DNA of 64,000 bases from contig SWDT01000001.1 in assembly GCA_009193035.1 (NCBI GenBank), positions 186,001 through 250,000 on the forward strand, written 5' to 3'. Origin of the DNA: Halicephalobus mephisto (lineage: Eukaryota; Nematoda; Chromadorea; Rhabditida; Panagrolaimidae). Below are positions 41,717 through 54,400 of the stretch, piece after piece. Position 1 is the stretch's first letter; each line of letters starts with the position of its first letter. Made by a program: the position numbers and the translations under genes. The notes below the pieces were generated by a model. The model did no database searches. It worked only from the letters and a program-made list of their open reading frames with translations, and was not told the origin of the DNA.

Positions 41717-44278
41717 CCTAAAAGATCTATAGATCAGAAATATAAACAAAATTCGAAATAAACTAAATAAAGCCGCGAAAACAAGGTCGAATATCATCTG
41801 ATATATGACATGAAAAGGGGAGGGAGTAGCTAGAGATCAGACGATTAATTGAGTCGTTTTTTGGGACATGTGGTGCCAATCGTAAATCTCCTGACTTTCC
41901 GCAAAACGAAGAGAGAAGACCCCTTTACTAGAAAACAAGATATCGCTAGATCTAACAGCTTTTTGTTGAACACACTGAGCTGGAAATTTCGATAACCGAC
42001 AACTGCTGACCAAACTGCTAACTTTCTTAGGGCAATTTGGTCATCGATCACCCAGAATTTGACTAAAAACAATAAATGAAAGTGATAGGACGGAAGTAAT
42101 GAAACCTGAAGGTAATTTGACATGAAGTAGGACAAAGTCATTCTCTTTAACGTTGATTGTATGTCACAAAATACAAAGTCACACAAGCTATTGGGATTAA
42201 TCTCTTTATCTTCACAAAAATCAATAAAGACATAGATTTAGGACTGCATCTAAGATGACGAGAATAATAAACTTATGAACATCTTTAAAGAAATTCTTAC
42301 CTGGAATTTCAATAAAAATAAGCAAAAATAATGCTTTTAAAAGTGAAAATGCTGATAAATTTCTTAAGAGGAAAAATTAACTAAATCTGATTGATGACAG
42401 AAGGTATAAATAAATGACGTTTGAACTTAATGATTAATTCTGTATTCTAGGATTCAGAAACGCAAAACAAGTTTTGAAAATAATTCAATTCACAGTAAAA
42501 TTCATCTACATGATTTGAGACCTGGCAGCTGTGACTGAAGGTTACGTACTTTGATGTAAGCATTGAACACAGAATCTAACTTTTTTAATGATCTACAGAA
42601 AAACCGAAGATCATCTAATCGATTAAGAATTAAAAACTCGATCAATGACAAAAACAGTCAATCAAAGTTGATCAAAAGTTCTTTTGTCCTATATTTTATT
42701 CACTGAGTAGAGAAATTAAAAAGTAATTATTAATTCCCTATAAAATAAAAACCTAAAATCCTACTATTGATAAAAAAAAATTTTCCATCCAGGAAAAAAA
42801 TTACTGTATTTCGTAATTACCTAGACTACCCTGTAATATGTACACGAAGGAAAAAGAACTTAAACAGCCTTTTATATGATGTTAGAACTTACAAAGTTAG
42901 TCATGAAAATTTTACATTACTAATTTAATGCAAAAAAATTCGGTTTTACAAATATACTAGAAATCGATGTGATTTACTAACATACTATATGACTACTAAT
43001 GTACAATAGACTAAGGAAAACGTCTTATTTTATTTCTTGTTACAGACTGATACCCGTAATGTGAAGCAAAACAAATGAATGAAGGAAAGACATCGGAATC
43101 CTAACTGCCTATTAAGAGTGCTGTAAAAAATCGCGACACTTATTCTAAAGCTGAAGAAAAATTTGCAGATGAACTATCGGGCCTATCTCAGGGTCTTAAA
43201 GTCATCAAGAAGCTACAGAAAGATAAGACACAAACCACTCGCACGAGGCATCTTAAAGCTGTATTGTCGAGGATTATAGAAAAATTCATGGGTGTGCCAG
43301 TGATTATGTCAGTGAGGATCTAGGATTTTTGTCTTACTTATTATCGAGGAAAAGCAAAGGATGGCTGGTAACTATTAATACAGTAAGAAGTTACAACCTT
43401 CATATTCATGAAATGTGATTTTTACCGAAAGAAAAAATTCATTCACTACGCTAATTAAAACAGAAAGCAAAAATGCATCAACACTCAGTCTTTTAAGAGA
43501 AGAGCGAGTTTTAATTTGAAAGAAGGTATCCTAATGTAACAAATAATGTACAAACTGGTGATCTTGAGAGCAATGACATTTGGACGGCTGAATTGATGCA
43601 AGATCTGAGAGTAAATATAACCTTCTTCGGTCTTAACGTTACCGCAAGGAAAGCAATACCACGACGAAACAAAAGGTGAATAAAATCATAACTGACAAGA
43701 ATCCGGTTCTTTATTGCCACGATGGAGCATTTTTGATTATAAAGCTCCACCTTTGGAGCAAGGTACAAAGAAAAGGCTTAATCTTTCTTATCAATTCCTT
43801 ATATCGAAACTTTAATCCGCTTTGATCCTTCACGTTGAAACAAAATAGAGTTCTGACTGTTATGAAGTATTGTCATCACATGTGGTATGTCCGGATTGAA
43901 TCGCTTCGACATGATAAGACTGGAGTGTGCCCGATTTAGTCGATCACCAATTTACCTTCTTGCTTTAACCCTCTAAAGACTTTGGACTCAGAACCTTTAT
44001 TTCGACATCGAAAAAAGGATACAATAGCTTTTGCGAAAAAATAAGTCTCATCCGGATAGTCTTACCTTCAAAAGACAACTGGATGTGCTATAACAAGTCT
44101 CTTGAACAGTAGACGAGCAATTGTGTCTGTCCTGAACTATCTTCCTCCGAAAAAAGAACTAAGACCGAATAATCCAACCGATGGAATGTGCGATTCTCTT
44201 AAAAACAAATCAATAAGCTTCAATTTCAGCGTTCATTGAGTACAAACGAAATGAGAACCCAAAAGTAATAAGCAATTG
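41717..44278. other. Gene-poor region between saposin and astacin genes
   Basis: Contains the saposin gene 5' region on the left. Between 43102 and about 43760 lie open fragments that read like protein but lack starts and share no clear frame; one is listed separately. The ORF at 41845-42186 (minus) is Leu/Phe-rich and has no family motif. No complete gene supported. Confidence 0.45.
43102..43323 (+). pseudogene. Open reading fragment without a start codon, unknown family
   Basis: Seventy-three open codons between two stops, in a Lys/Glu-rich helical style (KAEEKFADELSGLSQ, then VIKKLQKDKTQTTRTR) unlike the AT-rich noise around it. No ATG precedes it in frame and no strong acceptor is visible. 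A second protein-like piece on the same strand at about 43551-43677 (LESNDIWTAELMQDL) could belong to the same lost gene or retroelement. I cannot name the family. Confidence 0.3.
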
Positions 44279-45849
44279 TTAACCAAATCTCTGGTAATAA
44301 GGTTGCTCTTCTGGAAGGATTGAACCTTTCAATGGGAGAGTTGCAGCTGCGAGAATAGGTGGAGGTGGAGCAACAGGAGGTGGCACCATTGGGTTTCCTA
44401 CTGCTGGTGTACAGTAGCCACATGAAAGGGCACAAAACTCCCTCATGATCTTCTCAAAGAAAAATGATTGGCAGCGGTCCAGCCATCGCCAACACAGAGT
44501 CGTTTTATCCACACAAGCTAAAACCCTCCTCATGGTGATTTAAATGCAATGATGAGCAACTCACGATCTTGATTGAAGTCAGTAGGCGGAAGTGGGATTG
44601 AATTGATATTTGTAATGGAGACAGGAGGTGGAGGAGCAGCAACTGCAGATTGAGTACCCACAGCTCCACTGAACGAGTTAAACACCATTAATGGTTCTTC
44701 AGGACAGTTATACATTTTTCTAATTTTGATTAGATCAACCGGACTAAAATCAATCGCCGATCCAATAACCGGTGTCATTTCGGGTTGTCTTGCTATCAAT
44801 GTTTCGAACCCGTTCTTACTGAAAGCCATGCTATCGTAATGCATAATTGAATGATAGTCATAGTTCTGGCCGTAATAAGAACTCTCAGTTAGATCTACTT
44901 TACCAAATTGATCATAAGCGTCCCGATCAATATTGTGCCACATGATGGTGATATACTGGTCCCTATCCCATCGTTCATGCTCGTGATAAAATCCAATCTG
45001 AAAAGTTTAGTTATGAGGTAGATGTAATTGTGCTTACTGAATGCATCAACTCGTGGATAGCGGTGTCATATTGAAGACAGCCGTCATCAAGAGATAATTC
45101 TTGTCGTCCCCCAGCTTTGCCTACATCAGAGAAACACCCGTCAATTTTACCAATGTACAAGTAATCTGTGTCAAACGCGGTCTTGGGAACAAATCGTATA
45201 CACGTTTTTGTATGATATTCCTAAAAAGTATCTACTGTAAACCTCGCTTCCGGGGTGAACCTAACGGACCTGGAAAGCCTTGGCAAGGACTGCTCGTTCG
45301 CGTTCATTATATTGAGCACTCAAAATATACGGTATCCGCCCATTAGGCCATTTTTTAATAATTGCAACGACTCCATTCCTTCGTACACCCTCTTTGGTTT
45401 TCTATAAAACTAAATTATTTTTACCGGGAAGAATAAAATCAAACCGATCCCCAAGCTGCTTTTCCTCGAATGTCACCTCGATAATATTTTTGTTGTGTAA
45501 GTATATGTCTTTTGTTCTTAGATCCAGCAACTAAAAAACCACACTATTACTGTATTCCTAAGAAAACTCACTAATTTCATCACTCAACTTCCTTGCATTT
45601 TCAAAATCTTCTTCGGTTAATTGAATAACGTCCTGATCTAAAATTCACTTTTTAGCATTTAAAAGATAATTTCGAATTACCATCTAATGGACGAAGATAG
45701 TCTTCCTCAGTTAAAAATGTCTCATTATTACATTGTACTGAAACAAGCATAATTTACTCGAAAATTAGACGGAACTCACCTAAAACAAAATTTGATAGTA
45801 ATATTAAATAGATAAAGCTGATCGTAAATCGATTTTGGGCTGCAGACAT
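44279..45849 (-). CDS. Astacin-family zinc metalloprotease with C-terminal ShKT domain (NAS)
   Basis: Secreted zinc endopeptidase. Eight exons (minus): 45780-45849, 45681-45737, 45572-45637, 45445-45530, 45270-45401, 45038-45220, 44565-44997, 44279-44517; 1266 nt, 421 aa. Signal peptide to about aa 24. The propeptide contains YYRGDI, matching the family's FxGD aspartate switch. The catalytic domain starts near [11 protein letters not shown] and carries the zinc site [19 protein letters not shown] and the Met-turn [12 protein letters not shown] Pro/Ala/Val-rich linker leads to an ShKT module (CVDKTTLC ... [12 protein letters not shown]) and a second Pro-rich tail. The zinc site is split by a 40 nt intron after HELMHS. 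All catalytic residues are present, so it should be active. It fits the C. elegans nas group with one ShKT domain, but I cannot choose the number. Confidence 0.94.
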
Positions 45850-48421
45850 TATACTTCTATCATTTTCGGAAAGGTTCGAAACCGTTTCTCCTTTCTTGGA
45901 TGAGGAAATAATGAATATCTTTGATGATCGACGTCGTGGTTAAGCGACACCGATACTATGCTACCCTGAAAAAATCGTTATGAAATCTATAGCCATAAAA
46001 CGTAGATATAGTAGAGAAAATGAAAGTTCTATATTGCATAACACGCCCGGTTTTCAGTGCTCAGAGATTTGATCTCACGCAATGCAAGATTAACAACCAA
46101 AAAACGAGCTGGGGATAGAAGATATTAGTATTTTATCGATGATTTAAAAAAATTGTTTCGTTTTGGGAATTAACAGAGAAAAAGGGGAATTGAAGTCCTA
46201 GTCACATCCGCTTTGGACTTGGATTGACCGATTCACTTTGCAGGAACAAGCAGGGTTGTTGGCTGATGGATTCTCGCGGAGGGAATGACCGGTCTTGCGG
46301 ATCGACTTAGTTCATGTTGTCGCTCAATCACCCTCTGGAGAGAAACTAGCGCTGGTCACTCATTTTATCCAAGAACCAGGAACGCGTCGAGACTAGTTCT
46401 ACTTCTTCCTTCCCAAATCCTCGCCTCCTACTGGCGATTTGTTTTCCAGAAGCTCATGCAAATGCGTCTTGAGATGCTTAGAGATGCAACCTGTTGTTGA
46501 CTCTTTTAAAGCTCGTCCTCGAAATCCGGGAACTGACAACCTTTGAAGGACAAACAAGACAAGACCTAATTAAACAGATGAATTTTCTGACGGAACTGGT
46601 CTTTAGTGAATTAGTTTCTTAATAAACAAATAAAGAAACTAGAATAATAAGGAACTTCATAATTTCATGAAATTCTAAAAATCTGTTCGATAAGATTCAT
46701 GGTATCAACAGAAAATCCTAAAAGAGACAAAATTCCAGTTCCGCAGATAATAAAAAATCAAAAATGTCTGACTAACAAAAGCATTTTCGTAATCCGAATA
46801 TTATCGCATTGGATAAAAATACAGAAGATAAACTTGGGATTGAAGCTGAACTTTTCACTTTTTCATTTTGCATGTGCAATTCAATCATAAAAATATTCGT
46901 TTCTTTAATTACGAAATACAATTTTTCAAAATTAATGGCCTGATGATGACTGTTTTTGAATCACGAGTAATTACAAAGCCATAGTTTGCAATGAAAAATG
47001 TGGTGTCATGATCGAGAAACAGAACCCAACGAGATTTATGCTCAGTAGCGATGAAATGGAAGGTTGGGAGTCAGGAAAGTGCAGACTGATCTTCATCAAT
47101 TGATAATGTCATTAATTGTTAACTTCCCTTCAAATTGCGATCATTGAGAAGTAGGGGGTCGTACCTAATGCTGCGTGTGATGAATTTCGATCAAGAAGCA
47201 GTGTATGTGATTGTCTGATTCTTTTACACCAGATTCTGTTGACTGCCTTAATCAAATCGAGAATCAATAACTGAATTCTTTGATTTGTGTTTTCTGCTTT
47301 CTTTTCGACTGAAATTTCTTCATTAGCATAAATATTCCCTTGGATTTTTTGCTTTTTTAAAATTTTTCCCATTTTGTTCAAAAATGATTCTATTTGCACT
47401 TGATTATCAGTACAAACAATCATCCTTATCTCAGTAATTTCCGGTTGGACTAATACTTTTGCAGTTATACTATTGTTCTTAAAAACCATATTGTTACTCA
47501 TTCTTGAATACTCGACAGATGTGTTGTTTCAAACAGGTTAGAACACTACAGGGCATTCATATATTTCATCTTCACGCTATAGTCGTTTTATCGACGATCT
47601 GCACATGTGATTGATTATCAGCAATTTCACTCACCCCGCAACTCTTTCCAGCACCACTTTTTCTTCTACCTAGTTTTCAGTATGAACTTATTTCTGTATA
47701 GAAAAGAATGCAGAGCAAAACTCATCCCAATTTTGCCAAATAAGAAATCCAAGGTAGTCCGGTTTTATGGTTCGTTTTTTCCTTCTTCCCACGTTTCGCG
47801 AATGTTCCTTGTTTCACCTCAAAATCCTAATGGCCAACGGTCATTTCCTGTGCTCGGCCTTCAATTCGGTCAGTCGGATTTCCTATCGAGATACAACTTT
47901 GGCTTGATCGTGGATTTGATAAACATTCTTCTTCCGTTTCCCATGACCGTTCTAGTAACATTGCCCTTCGATCCGGATCAAAAACAATATCGCGACTGAT
48001 ATTTTTTGCAAGCCCATTATTCTTTCCTGTTTATAAAACGTCTGTATTGTTGAAATCTCGACGTTTCCTTCCTCATATCATATCCAAGATGTGTTTTTCC
48101 TTCTGATTGTGCGTGGGAGCCCCATTCGAGAAACCAGGACTCGAGCAACTATCGTGATTCACCTTTCCTCTGTTCATGCTAGCCGCGTTTTTCTTCCTCA
48201 TGCACCAAAGAAACGACTTTGTTTTTCCGTCATCTAATTTTGGCAAAATTAGTGGTACTCGGTTTTGATTTGTGTTTGATTCGCGTCCAATTGCACTACA
48301 AAATGTCGGCTCTTATTTACTAATTTCATAATTACTATATGCTTTTTAGAAATATTGCTGAAACCGAATTCAGAATCTGAAGAAAATTTATTTTTCCTAT
48401 AATCACTCTGCCAAACTTCGA
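45850..48421. other. Intergenic region between astacin and lin-1 genes (divergent promoters)
   Basis: The astacin and lin-1 genes are transcribed away from this stretch, so it should hold both promoters. Two long ORFs, 47130-47501 (minus) and 47607-47999 (plus), have no recognisable family or paired splice sites. No repeat was evident. Confidence 0.45.
47130..47501 (-). other. Unassigned 123-codon ORF
   Basis: Starts MSNNMVFKNNSITAKVLV and reads as a mixed-charge, Lys/Glu/Asn-rich protein with a predicted helical middle (FLNKMGKILKKQKIQ). Base composition is like its surroundings. No motif, signal peptide or splice partner is visible. It could be a single-exon gene, a relic or chance. Confidence 0.25.
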
Positions 48422-51400
48422 ATGCACACACTTTCTCCACCGCCAGAGAAAATGATGGCCTTCGAGCAGAATTTTTTTCGAGAAGAGCCTAAATATAGCT
48501 ACGGTAAGTGGTATTCCATAATTTTCACGACACTTTCCATATTTCGAATTTTAGTCAAAGTTCAAATGATATTTGTTTCTTTTTTTTTCGCGATTTGGCG
48601 GTATCCGCTTTCAATGTTATTAGAACAATGTTATTTGTATCAATTGAAGTCGATTTGCATAATCGTCGCACCGCTTTGAACTTTCTTGATCTATTAGATA
48701 AATGCCAATTTCTCCATTAGCTCCAACCGACTTGTTTTTGCTCATGCTGACCAGTACGGGGTTTATTTGCTTATTTTCGATTTGCCTTTGCCGGAGGCAA
48801 ATCGCAATTTTCAAACCTAATATTCCCGAAAAATCCCGAACACTTTCGATTGACTAAAAATATGTGATCATCAGGTTCTATTTTAGGAATTCGCGTGTGT
48901 ATGCTTGTCTTTTATTTTCGTATCCTCGAGGAAATGCTAACGGAGAACCACTGGTCCTCAATACCTGAAAGGGAGCTGGACAGAAGTATACAGCTTCTGC
49001 TTGCTCATCGATGGTCAGGGAAGAGTTTGATGGACGAGTCGCTTGTTTGATCAGCATTTCTGTGGCAAACTAAACGGACATCTTGTTTTCGATATTCTTC
49101 ACGAAATGTGTTAGATCTTTTGTAAATTGTTATTGCTCTGAATAATTTATATAAATTCCCTTTTCCTTGCGCAATTCCAGATGTGATCGTTATGATTCTT
49201 CGAAAATATGAAAGTTTACACGTCCTTCGTTACTTATTCTGCCATCTAATGCATCATAATTAACTTCGGGAATGAGTATTTTTACCAATTTGCGGCAACA
49301 TGAAGAACACAGCACTGATCCGATTCTTCGATAAGTTTTTAATCTTGATCCCCATGACCGTGAAAGCCCCTTTTTGCTTCCAAGTGTGAACAAAAGTATT
49401 TTGCTTTTCATTACCAGATTAATAACGGTCAAGGATAATGTCCTATAATTAGCATACTTAGTCAGGCTCTCGGATCAAAGTCGGATTCCTTAGAAGGCCA
49501 CGCGTTTGGCTATCCCAGATTTCCCAGCCTACTGCCTGCTAATCCGACAAATCTGTTACTTTGGCGCTTTGTATTTGTCCGGTCAAGGGGCGAGTAGCAA
49601 AGTCTCTGTTGGTATCCATCTACTCCTCTATGTTGTAACAGGCTGCTTTGACAGTTTGTAAACAAAAAATGATCAAAAGAAATACCGAGTTATTAATAAT
49701 TCCGCTCTGTCATTCCGCCAGAAGTTCCTCGTCAACCTGGTTCACTGAAAGAGATCATCTTCATTTTACGTAAATGAGTTTCTTACACCCTTACTCCATT
49801 CTGGACCATTCGGTTCGTTTACAATTCTTCCATTAAATGAACACATCTAGTTCGACTGCCGTCAAACTTTGAAAGGCGTAATAATTTACGGTTTACGGCA
49901 CACCTTAGGTATAGAAAAAGACCACTTAGGAAGTTATTCGCGATCGCATACCACGATTTACGGGGCCACGCGATTTACTCTCTTGCCCCTAGACATTCAT
50001 CTGATTTATTTCCTTGTTCTGTCATTACTGTTCTTGTATATCTTTTTGTTCCCAGTAGTCTAATTGGTTTATGACCCTGGCATGATTAATGTTCCCATTT
50101 TTCCGGCAACTGTTCTTTTTATTTTGGATCTGGATCAGATCCAAGGACTGTCGACAGTGAGGAATCACCGTTAATAAAAAAATAAACGTCCTTTTCAAAA
50201 GTCTAGGCTTCCAATTCTAATTTCCGAGGCCGCGAGTTAATTGCGCGTCAATGGAAACCGTATTGAAATCGTTCTAACAAACGAGGTAAGATTCCAAAAC
50301 AACGGAATTTGATGGTGCGTTTTATAGGTGCTTTTTGTTCCTTAGTGTCAAAACGGTCAACAATGACCTTGTGTTTTGCTTCAAAAACGGTATCCATGGC
50401 TGGTGAAGATTGTGGGAGTTACGAATTTAACGAGAACAAGTGCTTGATAGCATTCAAGAGCGCACTAGAACGTCGCAGTGTTAAATTGGAAGGAAACTGG
50501 TAAAACTTCCGTCTTGAGAGCACGCGCTTGTTTTTTAATTTCCTTTTTTATACTTTCTAAATAGCTCTTTTATTGTATGGTATTAAACAAAAGTATTTTA
50601 AATTTTTATTTTGTCAAGAGTCTTGTAATCACTTAATTACATACTACTTAACACTTGGAGTCTTGACTGTAATTTAGGCAGCTTCTGGTAGATTTTTGAA
50701 CGTTTAGTCCAACCATATATAAGATTTCTGAAAATTTTTTGGTTCACTCGAAGAACTATTAAATTGAAAATTCATCTATCATCAATTGTGAATCGACTTT
50801 TAATATTTTTCCTTCAAATTTCACACCAATCTGTTGATTTTGATAATTTTCGAAAAATCCTCGTGATTCCGCTTATGGTTTGAATCGGAAATTTGATTTT
50901 CGAAGGTTTTTAACTTTTGATCTTTTTCTTAAGTGAATCTGCAAAGATATATCCAAACGGTTTTTGATACAATAAATTTAACAAAAAATCATTATCTAGT
51001 TAAATGAATCTACATGTTTCTGCATGAAACGAATAACACTGATATTTTTGAATATTTTCATAATTTCCTTCTTTCGGAAATAGAATTTAACAATTCAGTT
51101 ATTTTCCATATAACAAGATAACTGGTATTTTCCTTCAACAAGAAATAGATCACGTTACTTATTTCCCAAATTCACAGAAAAAAGATCATAGGAATGATGT
51201 TGGGGTATTATAGAAAATTGTTGTATCTTGTTTAAGAGTCAACAGATATGAATAGCTCATATGTCAATACATAGCTAAGAACATGTTCGTTTTAAAGTAT
51301 GGAACTTTATTTTGTCGGATCTATTATTAAAGTGGTTATTAAGATTTTCCTAACTTGAGAATAAATGAATTTTCAATATAATAGTTCCTACAGCAAACTA

Positions 51401-54400
51401 GAAATTTCCAGAAAGTTTATATATAGTTGGACTAAAAGTTCGAAAATCCACCAGAAGCTGCCTAAATTACAGTCGAGACTTTGAGTGTTAAAATATTGTC
51501 ATTGTTGTTTGATCTACTTATCTAAATGTTTTGGAATGGATCTAAAATTTCAATAATCCCATAAATCCATGGGTGACCTAAGAGATCTTGGCCGTCAATG
51601 TAACGGTATTTAAATAAAGTCAACTTTGAATGACTTTAAATGATACTCAAGCGGTGTCTTCACATATTGACCTTGACGAAACGTCAAATCCGCCGGCGGA
51701 GCTTTGTTCGCTTTTTCAAGTGGGAATTATGCAAATTTTGTATGCGCCAAAATCGGAACCATAATCGCTCGAGATCCGCGACCATCTTTCAGGAAAAGTA
51801 AGAAAACTGTTGAGACGGAATTCCGCGATTGAAAAACCTCGAGATCCTTTTCCTTTTTGTTTTCGCGCAATCTTGATTCCTGTATTTCGAAAAGGTTCCT
51901 TGTTCGTTTGGGCATTTTCAATCAGTGGTAAGTCCAGTCTTTCTCTTTTTGTAACGACTTTGAAGACGATTCCATTTTTGAAGAGGTGCACAAGATTTAA
52001 TTGACTTCTTCTGTGTCAGTCGTTTAATCACTTTTCTCTTTAGATGATTTTTATTCATTTTTAACATTTAGTAATCAATAGTCTCCGATATCTCATTATT
52101 AGAAGATCCTTCTAAATCCGGTAGAGACATTTATCCTAGCAAAATCGAACACCGGATATTCGATTCCGAGCAATCACAGCGGGAGTTCGTTTTCCATTTA
52201 AAGACGCTTGACGATCGTCAATCACGTCTCCGTTCCTTATTCAGCGTTCTGCTGATGGCCATCCGCGCGACAAACAGAAAAAAAAGATTTGTTTCGACTT
52301 CTTTGGATCAGAAAAACTATCTCACATCCAGATTTCAAGTGATCAAAAGATGGATGGCTTTTTAACCGCGGGCAAAAATTTTAAATTTCATCCATTCGAC
52401 GACAGTAAATCAAAATAATTCTGCATCCTGAATTCTACTCATTTTCCGTTTGCTAATATTAATTTTTTAGAAGGTTTGCTATTATCTTGATTGTTGTATG
52501 TCCCGAGTTTTACTCATGTTCTCCATTTCCTTAAAATTTACTTAGAATATTTATTATCATCTAGACACCATGTGATCATCTCCTTATAAATAGTAACATG
52601 GATGACATAGAAGAGAGAATACCAAATAGTCGAATTCAAATTATTAAGATTGTTATTACATTATTATTAGTTTTGCATTAAAATTTTCCATCTTTTTTCA
52701 GATATTGTCTTGGATGAATTCGATTTAGTAACACTTAATTGCCATATTTGATAGGAAATTTCATGAATGATAAAGGCCAATGTAATTGGACTGTTACCGG
52801 CAGAATTCTAGTGGTGATACTTTTTAGATTGCATTTGTTTGAAATTTGGAAATCATAAAGAACTCAACACGAAGAAACTTTTCGTAGGAATTTCGAAAGT
52901 CATAGACCCTTTTTGATACAATCAAAAATCAATATAATGTATTTTGTTATTGTTGAACAAAGCATGAGATTAACAAATTGATGATGAATGTTAACGCCAT
53001 CTATGTTGCTCGGATTTGCATGATCCTTAAATTACCTTATATCTCCAATTTTATTCATATAGTTTATTTTTACTTTTCCAAATGTTAATTTCCTAAAAAG
53101 GGTTGTTATTGTCTAGGTTACTGTGTACCCACAATTTGTCCCGCGCAAAAATACCTCCATAACCATTAGGGTTTACAAAGAAACAATGATCCTCGACTGA
53201 TTTCGCGGCACCATAAAGTCTGCGCGCCTTTTATTTCACCTTCCGCTGCTATATCAAAATACTCACTTGTTTGGTACTTCTACTGGATCTTTAATAGCCA
53301 TGAATTCTGATGTTTGGATCCAGAAAAGGTAAAACTCTCAGGAGTTACCAAACTATAAATTACCAAAACGAAGAATTGCACAATGCTCGGCCAATAGAAA
53401 CTGAAAATGAAAATCATCTGGTTCTTATTGTCTCTGGGTGCCAGTCCATTGTTTCTCTATCCATTATAATCTCACATCCGGCAAGGAATGTTGGTCTTGA
53501 CAAACCAATCTTCCAATAATCTCGAAATTGCTCGGCCTCTATGCGGAAGAATAACAGAATATGGAGTCAAAGATAGAAAACTGTTTCCGCTCAATCGTCG
53601 CCGCACAGTTTTTGTTGTTACCCATGTGCAATCATGCACTTAGAAACTGGGAAGACTCTTCCGTCCGTCAAAATCTCCGTTGCTATAGACAGCCGGCTGA
53701 AGAAGACAAAGTTGCGCGCCATTTTGCCAGCACGCACTGCTTTGAAGAAACAATAATGAAAAGAAAAGTACGTAGACCATTTTGGTCTTGCTCCCGGGAC
53801 TGAAAACTTGCTGATCGAAGAGGATGACGCCCTCGCATCGGCCAATAATCAAGTCAATTGAGTCTTGTTTTCGTCTCAAACTTCCATCCAGACCCACTGC
53901 CATAAGAAATATTGTCAATTGTAGTTAGTTTTACAAGGCATTTTGTATAACAATATTTGTTATTTCTGAGTTGCCACCTTTCAACATGTGACGCGAAACA
54001 ATCAAATCCTCGCCTTGTGTTCAAAACCAGCAGTGATGATCCTGTTCTTGAGCCAGCTTCCCCTAGAAATAACTTTCCCATTGTTGACAGCCTGCTACCC
54101 CCTGGATAGATCTAGCGCTACTGCCGCAATCGAATCGAACAGCCATGCCCGAGGCAAGGGACTCACCCGCGAGATCGCTATTGCAAGTTCCCTTCATCGT
54201 GTGGGAAAACAAAACTTGCGATATTGCCAGATTGTCTTTCCCATTTTTTCTGGCACGAGGTGTGTTTTTTTGCGGGATTTGTATTACTCTAGTTATTTCC
54301 AGTACATTGGTAACAATTTCCTCGTTTAGTCAAATTCTACAGTATGTTGCAAAATGTCATATCAAGATTTCGTTTTTTAACCGCTTGTAGCTCTATAATA

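Noticed and set aside
41029..41761. 227-codon plus-strand ORF
   Set aside because: Shadow of the minus-strand saposin exons, whose cysteine pattern, signal peptide and splice phases are clear.
41845..42186. 113-codon minus-strand ORF upstream of the saposin gene
   Set aside because: Hydrophobic, motif-free and located in the presumed promoter region; no acceptor or poly(A) context.
47607..47999. 130-codon plus-strand ORF upstream of lin-1 exon 1
   Set aside because: T-rich sequence gives a Phe/Leu-rich translation without motif; no donor linking it in phase to the ETS exon that is better than the one at 48504.
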